Assembly: GCA_035698885.1 (NCBI GenBank)
Contig: DASSBJ010000136.1
Span: 1 to 23,440 of the forward strand
DNA: 23,440 bases
Reading direction: 5' to 3'
DNA from: VRUE01 sp035698885
GTDB lineage: Bacteria; Actinomycetota; Thermoleophilia; Solirubrobacterales; 70-9
The position numbers were made by a program, and so were the translations under genes. A model generated the notes under the pieces. It was not told the origin of the DNA, made no database searches, and saw only the letters and a list, made by a program, of their open reading frames with translations. Below are positions 14,838 through 21,303 of the stretch, piece by piece. Positions within the stretch are counted from its first letter, which is position 1, and every line of letters begins with the position of its first letter.

Positions 14838-16360
14838 GCCTCGATCCCGTCAGCCTGCAGGTGATGATCGGCGGGCTGCGCGCCGCCTGCGAGGAGATGG
14901 GGGCGACGCTGATCCGCTCCGCCTACTCGGCCAACATCAAGGAGCGCCACGACTGCTCGACCGCGCTCTTCGACGCCCGCGGCGAGCTGGTGATGCAGGC
15001 CGAGCACATCCCCGTCCACCTCGGCTCGATGCCCGACGCGGTCGCCGCGGTGCTCGGCGAGGAGCAGCGGCCCGGCGAGGCCTGGATCCTCAACGACCCC
15101 TACCGCGGCGGCACCCACCTGCCCGACGTGACCCTGATCCTGCCCGTCTTCGTCGCCGGCGAGCCGCTCGGCTTCGCCGCCTGCCGCGCCCACCACGCCG
15201 ACATCGGCGGGCCCAGCCCGGCGGGGATGCCGGCCCGCTCGCGCACGCTGGCCGAAGAGGGCGTGGTCATCCCGCCGACGCGCGCCTCCGGCGAGCAGCT
15301 GGAGCGCCTCGCGGCGCAGATGCGCTCGCCGCGGCAGCGGCTCGCCGACCTGCGCGCCCAGGCGGCGGCGAACCGGGTCGGCGAGCTGCGGCTGGCCGAG
15401 CTGGCCGAGCGCCACGGCACGGCGGAGCTGCGCGCCGGCATGGAGGAGATCCTCGCTTACGCCGAGCGCCGCACCCGGGCGGCGCTGAGCGCGCTGCCCG
15501 ACGGCGTCTACACGGCCGAGGATGTGCTGGAAGACGACGCGAACGGCAGGTCGCGCGACGTCGCGCTGCGGCTCGAGGCGCGGGTCGCGGGCGACAGCCT
15601 GACGCTCGACTTCAGCGCCAGCGACGCCCAGATCGACGGCAACCTCAACTGCCCGCTGTCGGTGACCAGGTCGGCGGCCTTCTTCGCCGTCCGCGTGCTG
15701 ACCGACCCCGACGCGCCGCCCTGCGCCGGCGCGTACCGGCCGATCGAGGTGGTCGCGCCGCTGGGCTGCCTGCTCAACGCCGAGTTCCCGGCCGCGGTCG
15801 CCGCCGGAAACGTCGAGACCTCGAGCCGCGTGGCCGACCTGACGATCGCCGCGCTCGGCGGCGCCAGGCCGGTGCCCGCGCAGGGTCAGGGCACGATGAA
15901 CAACCTGACCCTTGCCGGCGAGGGCTTCACCTACTACGAGACGCTCGGCGGCGGCCAGGGCGGCTGCCCGGAGGCGCCGGGGCCGCACGCGATCCACGTC
16001 GCGATGTCGAACACGCTCAACACGCCCGTGGAGGCGCTGGAGAGCGAGTTCCCGCTGCGGGTGCGCGAGCTGGCGCTGCGCCGCGGCAGCGGCGGGGGCG
16101 GCGCCCAGCCGGGCGGCGACGGGATCGTGCGCGAGCTGGAAGCGCTCGCGCCGATGCGCTACACGCTGATCGGCGAGCGCCGCCGTCACCCGCCGCGCGG
16201 CCGCGCCGGGGGCGCCGACGGCGCCAGGGGCGGCGATTTCCTCAACGGCGAGCGGCTGCCGGGCAAGGCCGAGGGCGACCTCCAGCCCGGCGACAGGCTG
16301 CGGACCGAGACGCCGGGAGGCGGCGGGGTCGGCGAAGAAAGCCGCAATTTGGACGAATGA
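14834..16360 (+). CDS. Hydantoinase B/oxoprolinase family protein
   Basis: A 508-residue HyuB-type subunit. It opens MSLDPVSLQVMIGGLRAACE, then shows the conserved SANIKERHDCSTALFD, AEHIPVHLGSMPDAV, WILNDPYRGGTHLPDVTLI and CRAHHADIGGPSPAGMP blocks, where the Asp and His residues lie in the metal-binding core described for related carboxylases. GNVETSSRVADLTI and QGTMNNLTL lie in the second half, ending in the GGGGVG tail motif of the family. It is coupled to the A subunit by ATGA. No racemase, carbamoylase or transporter gene follows, so a hydantoin catabolic cluster is not supported; 5-oxoproline or a ketone remain possible. Confidence 0.94.
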   Translation: MSLDPVSLQVMIGGLRAACEEMGATLIRSAYSANIKERHDCSTALFDARGELVMQAEHIPVHLGSMPDAVAAVLGEEQRPGEAWILNDPYRGGTHLPDVTLILPVFVAGEPLGFAACRAHHADIGGPSPAGMPARSRTLAEEGVVIPPTRASGEQLERLAAQMRSPRQRLADLRAQAAANRVGELRLAELAERHGTAELRAGMEEILAYAERRTRAALSALPDGVYTAEDVLEDDANGRSRDVALRLEARVAGDSLTLDFSASDAQIDGNLNCPLSVTRSAAFFAVRVLTDPDAPPCAGAYRPIEVVAPLGCLLNAEFPAAVAAGNVETSSRVADLTIAALGGARPVPAQGQGTMNNLTLAGEGFTYYETLGGGQGGCPEAPGPHAIHVAMSNTLNTPVEALESEFPLRVRELALRRGSGGGGAQPGGDGIVRELEALAPMRYTLIGERRRHPPRGRAGGADGARGGDFLNGERLPGKAEGDLQPGDRLRTETPGGGGVGEESRNLDE

Positions 16361-16381
16361 GCCGCTAAATCCGCCGTTAAT

Positions 16382-16410
16382 TTGGCGATTCGGGCCAGCT
16401 CGTCTAGAAT
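16382..16410 (+). promoter_or_regulatory. Sigma70-type promoter of the DUF1802 gene
   Basis: TTGGCG at 16382-16387 and TAGAAT at 16405-16410 are separated by exactly 17 bases. Both are good matches to the housekeeping consensus and stand out in a locally AT-richer patch. Transcription would start near 16417, leaving an 86-base untranslated leader before the ATG at 16503. Confidence 0.72.
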
Positions 16411-16502
16411 GCCCGATCTCGGGCGGGGCTTCCGCTTGGACCGAGGTCCGAGGCGCCTCCGACCAGTCAAAGAACCACCGGCCTTCGCAGGACGACTTCA
16501 AT

Positions 16503-17132
16503 ATGCCGATCGCGCTAAAGGAATGGGCTGTAACCGTGCGCGCCCTCGCTGAGGGCGAGCAGCTGCTGACCCTGCGCAAGGGCGGCATCCGCGAGGACAA
16601 CAAGCACTTCGAGCTCGAGCACGAGCGCTTCTTCCTCTACCCGACCTTCGACCACCAGCGGAACAACCTGGTCCGCGAGTCGCACCACCCGGAGCTGCGG
16701 CGGGCGCTCGAGGAGGGCGTCTGGCCCGACGAGGAGCCGCCGCCCGGCGCGCTGATCCAGGATGGCGGCATCGCGCAGCCCGACCGCGTGCGGCTGCGCT
16801 GCTGGGCCGAGGTGACCGACCACCTGACGGTCACCAACCCGCGTATCGTCGACGAGCTCTCGCCCTACTACGTCTGGACCCCCGACTACGCGGAGAAGCG
16901 GCTCAACTGGAAGCGCCGCCACCCGCTGCACATCCTGCTGCTGCGGGTCCACCGCATTCCGCGGCCGGTCACCGTGCGGGTCCGCGAGGAGTACCACGGC
17001 TGCCGCTCCTGGGTCGAGATCGACCGCGAACTGCCCTTCGAGGGCACCCCGGTGATGGCCGACGAGGAGTTCGACCGCGCAAGGTCGGAGATCCACTCGG
17101 TCTGCACCGCCTCCGAGCCGGTACTTGTCTGA
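16503..17132 (+). CDS. DUF1802 family protein
   Basis: A 209-residue protein of the DUF1802 family, found in actinobacteria and cyanobacteria and of unknown function. The N-terminus shows the family features IALKEWAVTVRALAEGEQLL and TLRKGGIRED, followed by FFLYPTFDHQRNNLV. The second half contains VTDHLTVTNPRIVDELSPYY, YAEKRLNWKRRHPLHILLLR and VREEYHGCRSWVEI, the conserved core of the family. It is soluble, with no signal peptide. The start is the ATG at 16503, well placed after the promoter at 16382; no strong ribosome binding site is visible. The peptidase-MA-like frame begins soon after its stop and is probably on the same transcript. Confidence 0.9.
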   Translation: MPIALKEWAVTVRALAEGEQLLTLRKGGIREDNKHFELEHERFFLYPTFDHQRNNLVRESHHPELRRALEEGVWPDEEPPPGALIQDGGIAQPDRVRLRCWAEVTDHLTVTNPRIVDELSPYYVWTPDYAEKRLNWKRRHPLHILLLRVHRIPRPVTVRVREEYHGCRSWVEIDRELPFEGTPVMADEEFDRARSEIHSVCTASEPVLV

Positions 17133-17155
17133 CGGCTCGGTTGTAGGCTCGACCC

Positions 17156-17911
17156 ATTCCCTGGGTTGAGACTCACTCCCTGAGCTTCACCGCGCGGCAC
17201 GACAGCGGCGACGCCGCGTTTGCCGAGCGCACGCTCGACCGGATGGAGGAACTGCGGCTGCGGCTCGAGGACCGCTTCGAGACCGTCCCCGGCGAGGTCA
17301 CCGTCGTCGTTCACACCAACCCGGCGCTGCTCGCACTCGCGCACCCGTTTCTGCCCGCGGCTCGCTGGTCGGCGGCGCCGGCCGGAAGGCGCTACCTCGC
17401 CGGCTGGGCGATGGCGACCGAGCTGCACGTGCTCAACGACCCGCACATGGAAAAGCGCGCCGCCGGCGAGGACTCGCGCGAAGCGCTGCGCGGCACCGCC
17501 GAGCGCCTCTACGCACAGCTTGTGATCGCCGCCAACAACCCCGCCCTTCCGCCCTCCTGGACGCCGCGGCGCTTCGTCCGCTACCTCGGCTGGGCCTGGC
17601 TGGTCGAAGGCGCCGCCCAGTACTTCGCCCGTCAGGTCGGCCTCTACCGGGCGGCGGTGCTCCGCCGCCTGCGCGAGAGCGGACGCCCCTCCTTCCCCCC
17701 CTCGCGGCGCGACGCCGTGATCCTCGGCGGCACGATCTTCGACCTGCTGGAGACCGAGCGCGGCCGCGAGGCCTGCGAGCGCCTCGTCCAGCAGCTCCAC
17801 CCGGGTGGCCCCACGCCCACCCTCGAAGCCGCCTTCGACGCCCGCATGAACGAAATCGAGTCCGCGTGGCGCGACTACCTGCGCGCGATCGCCCGCCCGG
17901 GCGCGATCTAG
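17156..17911 (+). CDS. Peptidase-MA-like protein lacking the zinc motif (start uncertain)
   Basis: A protein of about 220-251 residues resembling gluzincin-like peptidase_MA domains: VPGEVTVVVHTNPALLAL near the start, then WAMATELHVLNDPHM, and RFVRYLGWAWLVEGAAQYFARQ, which matches the second-half WLxEGxAxY block that supplies the glutate ligand. The HExxH expected before it is missing; the corresponding helix reads RLYAQLVIAANN. It is therefore probably inactive as a protease. The first ATG is at 17243, but the frame is open upstream after a TAG at 17147-17149, and that stretch (WVETHSLSFTARHDSGDAAF) reads like the normal domain start. Only ATT at 17156 or CTG at 17180 could start it there. 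The stop shares CTAG with the convergent DUF2007 gene. Confidence 0.68.
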   Translation: MPWVETHSLSFTARHDSGDAAFAERTLDRMEELRLRLEDRFETVPGEVTVVVHTNPALLALAHPFLPAARWSAAPAGRRYLAGWAMATELHVLNDPHMEKRAAGEDSREALRGTAERLYAQLVIAANNPALPPSWTPRRFVRYLGWAWLVEGAAQYFARQVGLYRAAVLRRLRESGRPSFPPSRRDAVILGGTIFDLLETERGREACERLVQQLHPGGPTPTLEAAFDARMNEIESAWRDYLRAIARPGAI

Positions 17912-18138
17912 CTCGCGCCGGGAGTCCCCTCGAGCACCTCGCGCGCCTGCGCGGCGACCTCCTCGGCGACGAGGATCTGGCGCGGCCCCGCGGCCAAGAA
18001 GTCCGGCACGTCGAAGCCGGCGGCGCGCTTCAGCATGCTCGGGATGCCGTGCTCGGAGAGCAGGCCCTGGATCATCTCCGCCTCCGCCTGGTTCTGGGCG
18101 TAGGCGACCTTGACCAGCTTGCCCTTACCCGACGGCAA
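17908..18138 (-). CDS. DUF2007 domain protein
   Basis: A 76-residue protein filled by a DUF2007 domain, a small ferredoxin-like fold seen at the end of many bacterial operons. The typical pattern VKVAYAQNQAEAEMIQGLLSEHGI is followed by the central DVPDFLAAGPRQILVAEEVAAQAREVL. It has no membrane helix or cysteine. The start is TTG at 18138, overlapping the last 14 bases of mec, and the stop overlaps the stop of the opposite-strand gene in a CTAG. It is the last gene of the cysteine run. Its role there is unknown; a ligand-sensing or PII-like function has been suggested for the fold, but nothing here proves it. Confidence 0.85.
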   Translation of the reverse strand: MPSGKGKLVKVAYAQNQAEAEMIQGLLSEHGIPSMLKRAAGFDVPDFLAAGPRQILVAEEVAAQAREVLEGTPGAS

Positions 18139-18520
18139 GCTCGGCCTCGGCGATCTGCCCGTCCTCGATCCAGAACCCCTTCAGGTCGGGCGCGTCGGGA
18201 TCGGCCAGCGAGACGATCAGGTAGACCGCTTCCGGCCAGCCGGCGAGGTTGACGTCGGTCTGCGACGGATAGGCGGCGCTCTTGGTGTGCGAGTGGTATA
18301 TCGCCACCAGCTCCTCCCCCGCCCCTTCGATCGCCCGCATCAGCCGGAACTGCTCCTTGGCGTCGATCGAGTAGCGCAGCGGGCTTGCCTCGGCGTTCTC
18401 CGCCCGGTAGACGGTCCGCGCCTCGCCGTCGCCCCCACCGACCATCCCGCAGCACTCGTTCGGCAGGTCCTCCCGCGCGTGGGCGACGATCTCGTCGACG
18501 AGGCTTTGGGAGATCCGCAT
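18125..18520 (-). CDS. mec: JAMM peptidase Mec, releases cysteine from CysO
   Basis: A 131-residue JAB1/MPN metalloprotease. The JAMM signature is complete: Glu22 in NECCGM, then His76 and His78 in YHSHTKSAAYPSQTD, with Ser86 and Asp89 at the expected spacing. In Mycobacterium tuberculosis, Mec (Rv1334) cleaves the cysteine that CysM has added to the C-terminus of CysO. The neighbouring cysM and cysO genes make that role very likely here. The ATG at 18520 gives MRISQSLVDEIVAHARED, aligning with the family start; a GTG at 18550, overlapping cysM, would add ten residues. Neither has a good ribosome binding site. Confidence 0.92.
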   Translation of the reverse strand: MRISQSLVDEIVAHAREDLPNECCGMVGGGDGEARTVYRAENAEASPLRYSIDAKEQFRLMRAIEGAGEELVAIYHSHTKSAAYPSQTDVNLAGWPEAVYLIVSLADPDAPDLKGFWIEDGQIAEAELAVG

Positions 18521-18540
18521 CGGCGCGGCGCGATCCGGCC

Positions 18541-19506
18541 CTACCACCAAACGGTGGAATCCAGATTCTCGATCTCGTCGATCGGTTTGGTGTAGACGCC
18601 GGAGGAGAGGTACTTCCAGCCGTCGTCGGGGATCAGGAAGACGACGTTGCCGCCGTCGAGCTGCTCGCCGATGCGCACGGCGATGCGGGCGATCGCGCCG
18701 GAGGAGACGCCGGCGAAGACGCCCTCCTCGTCGAGCAGCTTGCGCGTCCAGACGATCGCGTCGCGGTTGGAGACCATGATCTTGCGGTCGAGCAGGTCGA
18801 TGTCGATGATCGGCGGGATGAAGCCGTCGTCGAGCGAGCGCAGGCCGTGGACCTCCTCGCCCTGCATCGGCTCGGCGGCGACGATCAGCGTCCCGGGGTC
18901 GTGCTCCTTCAGCCGCCGCCCGTTGCCCATCAGCGTGCCCCCGGTGCCGAGCCCGCCGACGAAGGCGGTCACCTCGTCGAGCTCCTCGAGGATCTCGACC
19001 GCGGTGCCCTCGTAGTGGGCTTTCGGGTTTGCCTCGTTGCCGTACTGGTAGGGCATGTAGTAGCGCGAGTCCTTGGCCATCTCCAGCGCCACCTCGACCG
19101 CGCCGTTCGATCCCTTGGCGCCCTCGGAGTAGACGATCTCCGCCCCGTACATCTCGAGCAGCTGGGTGCGCTCTTTGGTCACGTTGTCGGGCATCACGAC
19201 CTTCAGCGAGTAGCCCTTGCGGCGGCAGATCATCGCCAGCGAGATCCCGGTGTTGCCGGAGGTCGGCTCGAGGATCGTCTGGCCGGGCTCGATCGCGCCC
19301 TCGGCCTCGGCCGTCTCGATCATCGACTTGGCGACGCGGTCCTTGACCGAGCCGGTCGGGTTGCGGCCCTCGAGCTTGGCGAAGATGCGGACGCCGGGCT
19401 TCGGCGAGAGCTTCGGCAGCTCGACCAGCGGCGTATTGCCGATCGACTCGACGATGTCTCGATAGCGCCCCCCGCAGGGTCGATTTAGTAGCTGGTCGCC
19501 GGCCAT
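18541..19506 (-). CDS. cysM: O-phosphoserine sulfhydrylase / cysteine synthase CysM
   Basis: A 321-residue PLP enzyme. It joins the CysO thiocarboxylate to the aminoacrylate formed from O-phospho-L-serine. The PLP lysine is Lys55 in NPTGSVKDR, the pyridoxal loop is PTSGNTGISLA and the phosphate loop is GLGTGGTLMG. Arg223 in GLRSLDDGF aligns with Arg220 of M. tuberculosis CysM, the residue tied to phosphoserine preference, so the phosphoserine route is favoured over O-acetylserine. The C-terminal tail ending STVWW corresponds to the flexible tail that closes the active site in the mycobacterial enzyme. The ATG at 19506 has GGGAG before it. It has its own promoter with the operator at 19518. 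Confidence 0.95.
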   Translation of the reverse strand: MAGDQLLNRPCGGRYRDIVESIGNTPLVELPKLSPKPGVRIFAKLEGRNPTGSVKDRVAKSMIETAEAEGAIEPGQTILEPTSGNTGISLAMICRRKGYSLKVVMPDNVTKERTQLLEMYGAEIVYSEGAKGSNGAVEVALEMAKDSRYYMPYQYGNEANPKAHYEGTAVEILEELDEVTAFVGGLGTGGTLMGNGRRLKEHDPGTLIVAAEPMQGEEVHGLRSLDDGFIPPIIDIDLLDRKIMVSNRDAIVWTRKLLDEEGVFAGVSSGAIARIAVRIGEQLDGGNVVFLIPDDGWKYLSSGVYTKPIDEIENLDSTVWW

Positions 19507-19517
19507 TCGATCTCCCG

Positions 19518-19536
19518 TTACTTCAGAAAGTATAGC
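19518..19536 (-). promoter_or_regulatory. Palindromic operator over the cysM -10 box
   Basis: The element TTACTTCAGAAAGTATAGC (plus strand) contains the inverted repeat TACTT-N4-AAGTA. On the transcribed strand it holds TATACT (19534-19529), a good -10 box, with the palindrome running into the start region. The predicted RNA start is about 16 bases before the cysM ATG. No good -35 lies 16-18 bases upstream. An 18/19 identical copy is at 21091. Confidence 0.7.
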
Positions 19537-19552
19537 TAGGGACCGCTACCCC

Positions 19553-19588
19553 GGCGGGCGAGATTCGAACCGCGCTCAGCCGCCCGCC
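19553..19588 (-). terminator. Inverted repeat straddling the cysO stop codon
   Basis: An 8-bp perfect inverted repeat, GGCGGGCG with CGCCCGCC, separated by 20 bases and covering the last codons and stop of cysO. It could slow or end transcripts from the upstream promoter before the cysM promoter. There is no T-run, and half of it is constrained by the Gly-Gly coding end, so chance is possible. Confidence 0.3.
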
Positions 19589-19848
19589 ATCGCCGGCATG
19601 ATGATGACGGTATCCGTGTCCTTCACGGCGGTCTGGAGGCCATCCAGAACGCGCACGTCCTCGTCGTTGAGGTAGACGTTGACGTAGCGGTTGAGGTCGC
19701 CGTCGGGGCCGAAGAGCTGCTCCTCGGTCGCCGGGTGCTCGGCGGTCAGCCCGCGCAGCACCTCGCCGACGTCGCCGCCGCTCGCCTCGACCTCGGTCCG
19801 ACCGCCGGTCTGCGGGCGGAGCACAGGGGGAATTCTCACCGTGGCCAT
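19576..19848 (-). CDS. cysO: Sulfur carrier protein CysO
   Basis: A 90-residue ubiquitin-like carrier ending in Gly-Gly (IIMPAMAGG), the form needed for adenylation and conversion to a thiocarboxylate. The opening VRIPPVLRPQTGG is close to mycobacterial CysO (IPTILRPHTGG) rather than to MoaD or ThiS, and RYVNVYLNDEDVRVLDGL in the middle also matches CysO. It carries the sulfur that CysM adds to phosphoserine, and Mec frees the product. The ATG at 19848 has AGGA about nine bases upstream. It follows the E1-like gene by 36 bases and is probably transcribed with it from the promoter at 21107. Confidence 0.95.
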   Translation of the reverse strand: MATVRIPPVLRPQTGGRTEVEASGGDVGEVLRGLTAEHPATEEQLFGPDGDLNRYVNVYLNDEDVRVLDGLQTAVKDTDTVIIMPAMAGG

Positions 19849-19884
19849 CGAGGCGATCCTATTGGAGTTGGTCGGTGCGGCGGA

Positions 19885-21042
19885 TCAGCCGGCGCAAAAG
19901 GCGTCGTAGTCGGGAAATTTCCCCAGATCCTCGTCGGCGATCTCCGCCGCGTCCTCGCCGCAGATCGGGCAGTTGGGGTCGCGCCGCACCTTCAGCTCCG
20001 TGAACCTGGTGCTCAGCGCCTCGAAGAGCAGCAGGCGGCCGATCAGCGGCTCGCCGATTCCCAGCACCAGCTTCAGCACCTCGTTGGCCTGCAGCAGGCC
20101 CATCGTCCCCGCCATCACGCCGAGCACGCCGTTGGCCGAGCAGCTCGGCGCCAGCTCGGCCGGCGGCGGCGTCGGGTAGAGGCAGCGGTAGCAGGGCCCC
20201 TCGAAGGGGACGAAGGTCGAGATCTGGCCGTCGAAGCTGAGGATCGAGGCCGAGACGACCGGCTTGCGCAGCCGCACCGAGGCGTCGTTGAGCAGGTAGC
20301 GGGTGGGGAAGTTGTCGGCCCCGTCGACGATCACGTCGTAGTCGGAGAGCAGCTCGACGATGTTGTCGGAGCTCATCCGCAGGTTGTGCTCGACCACGTT
20401 CACGTCGGGGTTGAGCGCCTCGATCGTCTTGCGCGCCGACTCGGTCTTCGGCCTGCCGATCCGCTCGGTGTTGTGGATCACCTGGCGTTGCAGGTTGGAG
20501 GCGTCGACGACGTCGTCGTCGACCAGGCCGAGCGTGCCGATCCCGGCGGCCGCGAGGTAGAGCGCGGTCGGCGCGCCGAGCCCGCCGGCGCCGATCAGCA
20601 GCACCTTCGCGTTCAGCATCTTCAGCTGGCCGTCGACCCCGACCTCGGGCAGCAGCGTGTGGCGCGAGTAGCGGTCGCGCTGCTCGGCGGTCATCCCGCT
20701 GGCGGCGACGACCGGCAGCCCCTGCTCCTGCCAGGCGAGGATGCCGCCTGCCAGCGAGGCGACGTCGGTGTAGCCGAGCGCCTGCAGCTGTTCGGCGGCG
20801 AGGAAGGAGCGGTTGCCGCTGCGGCAGTAGAGGATCGTGCGCGCCGACCTGTCGGGCGCGGCCTCGGCGATCTCGTCGCCGAGCAGCCCGGGCGGCACCA
20901 GCTTGCCGTTCTCCAGGTGGGCCTCCTGGTACTCGTGCGGCTCGCGCGTGTCGACCAGGACGACCTCGCCGCCCTCGATCTCCTGCGCGGCCTCGAACGG
21001 CTCGATCTCCTCGACTCGCTGCTTCATCTGCGTCGGCGCCAT
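19885..21042 (-). CDS. E1-like adenylyltransferase with N-terminal rhodanese domain (MoeZ role)
   Basis: A 385-residue fusion. Residues 10-110 form a rhodanese domain with active-site Cys73 in CRSGNRS. Residues 118-385 form a ThiF/MoeB domain: RYSRHTLLPEVG, the ATP loop GAGGLGAPTALYLAAAG, NLQRQVIH, Cys284/Cys287 and a second CPICG pair for zinc, and the Cys301 region SCSANGVLGVMAG. It should adenylate the CysO C-terminus and pass persulfide sulfur to it, as MoeZ does in mycobacteria. The domain order is the reverse of mycobacterial MoeZ, where the rhodanese domain is C-terminal. The ATG at 21042 lies close behind GAGGAGGAG; a second ATG six codons on is possible. It may also serve a MoaD, but no molybdopterin gene is near. 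Confidence 0.93.
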   Translation of the reverse strand: MAPTQMKQRVEEIEPFEAAQEIEGGEVVLVDTREPHEYQEAHLENGKLVPPGLLGDEIAEAAPDRSARTILYCRSGNRSFLAAEQLQALGYTDVASLAGGILAWQEQGLPVVAASGMTAEQRDRYSRHTLLPEVGVDGQLKMLNAKVLLIGAGGLGAPTALYLAAAGIGTLGLVDDDVVDASNLQRQVIHNTERIGRPKTESARKTIEALNPDVNVVEHNLRMSSDNIVELLSDYDVIVDGADNFPTRYLLNDASVRLRKPVVSASILSFDGQISTFVPFEGPCYRCLYPTPPPAELAPSCSANGVLGVMAGTMGLLQANEVLKLVLGIGEPLIGRLLLFEALSTRFTELKVRRDPNCPICGEDAAEIADEDLGKFPDYDAFCAG

Positions 21043-21090
21043 GCTCCTCCTCGGGCCTCGTGAGGGAAATACCCTAATTCCGATCCGGCT

Positions 21091-21109
21091 TTACTTCAAA
21101 AAGTATAGC
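21091..21109 (-). promoter_or_regulatory. Palindromic operator over the E1-like gene -10 box
   Basis: TTACTTCAAAAAGTATAGC (plus strand) is identical at 18 of 19 positions to the cysM element. It contains TACTT-N4-AAGTA and, on the minus strand, the -10 TATACT at 21107-21102. Transcription would start near 21095, about 53 bases before the ATG. The bases around the element differ from those near cysM, so the match is not a simple duplicated segment. Confidence 0.7.
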
Positions 21110-21145
21110 GGGCCGGAGGGGTAGGAAGTGTTGAAAGGAGACGGC

Positions 21146-21190
21146 GTGCGCAAGGTTGTCCACCTTGCGAGAGAAGCCCATCCGGCGTGA
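21146..21190 (+). CDS. Possible 14-codon leader or gene remnant
   Basis: GTG at 21146 follows AAAGGAG at good spacing and opens a 14-codon frame (MRKVVHLAREAHPA) ended by TGA. The hairpin at 21149 lies inside it. It could be a leader peptide, the remnant of a gene lost when the Fic region was inserted, or chance. There is no comparative support here. Confidence 0.2.
   Translation: MRKVVHLAREAHPA
21149..21169. repeat. Perfect 8-bp inverted repeat upstream of fic
   Basis: CGCAAGGT and ACCTTGCG flank a 5-base centre TGTCC. No T-run follows, so a protein-binding site or RNA hairpin is more likely than a terminator. It lies 155 bases before the fic start and about 40 bases from the operator of the divergent E1-like gene. 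Confidence 0.5.
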
Positions 21191-21237
21191 ATCAATGACA
21201 TAAAGCCATGGATCATTGCCGGATCCAGCTTCTCTTG
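21168..21237 (+). repeat. Nested inverted repeats in the fic upstream region
   Basis: AGAGAAGC at 21170-21177 pairs with GCTTCTCT at 21228-21235, extendable by one G-U and one C-G pair. Inside it GGATC at 21210-21214 pairs with GATCC at 21222-21226. As RNA this would give a two-tier stem. Function unknown; it may be the end of an inserted segment or part of a fic leader. Confidence 0.35.
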
Positions 21238-21303
21238 GCTCTAGGTCTGGGATCTCGCAGTTGGCAGGACTCCCGATGAGCCATTGGTATATATCTATGT
21301 GTC

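Noticed and set aside
10059..17911. Possible secondary-metabolite or RiPP cluster linking glycosyltransferase, hydantoinase and TldD/TldE
   Set aside because: No precursor peptide, cyclodehydratase, radical SAM enzyme, NRPS/PKS or exporter is present, and the genes are on different strands in separate runs.
19561..19575. tRNA-like GGTTCGAATC between cysO and cysM
   Set aside because: The T stem does not pair (CGCGG against CTCGC), and the nearby 8-bp repeat includes cysO coding bases, so no tRNA can be folded.
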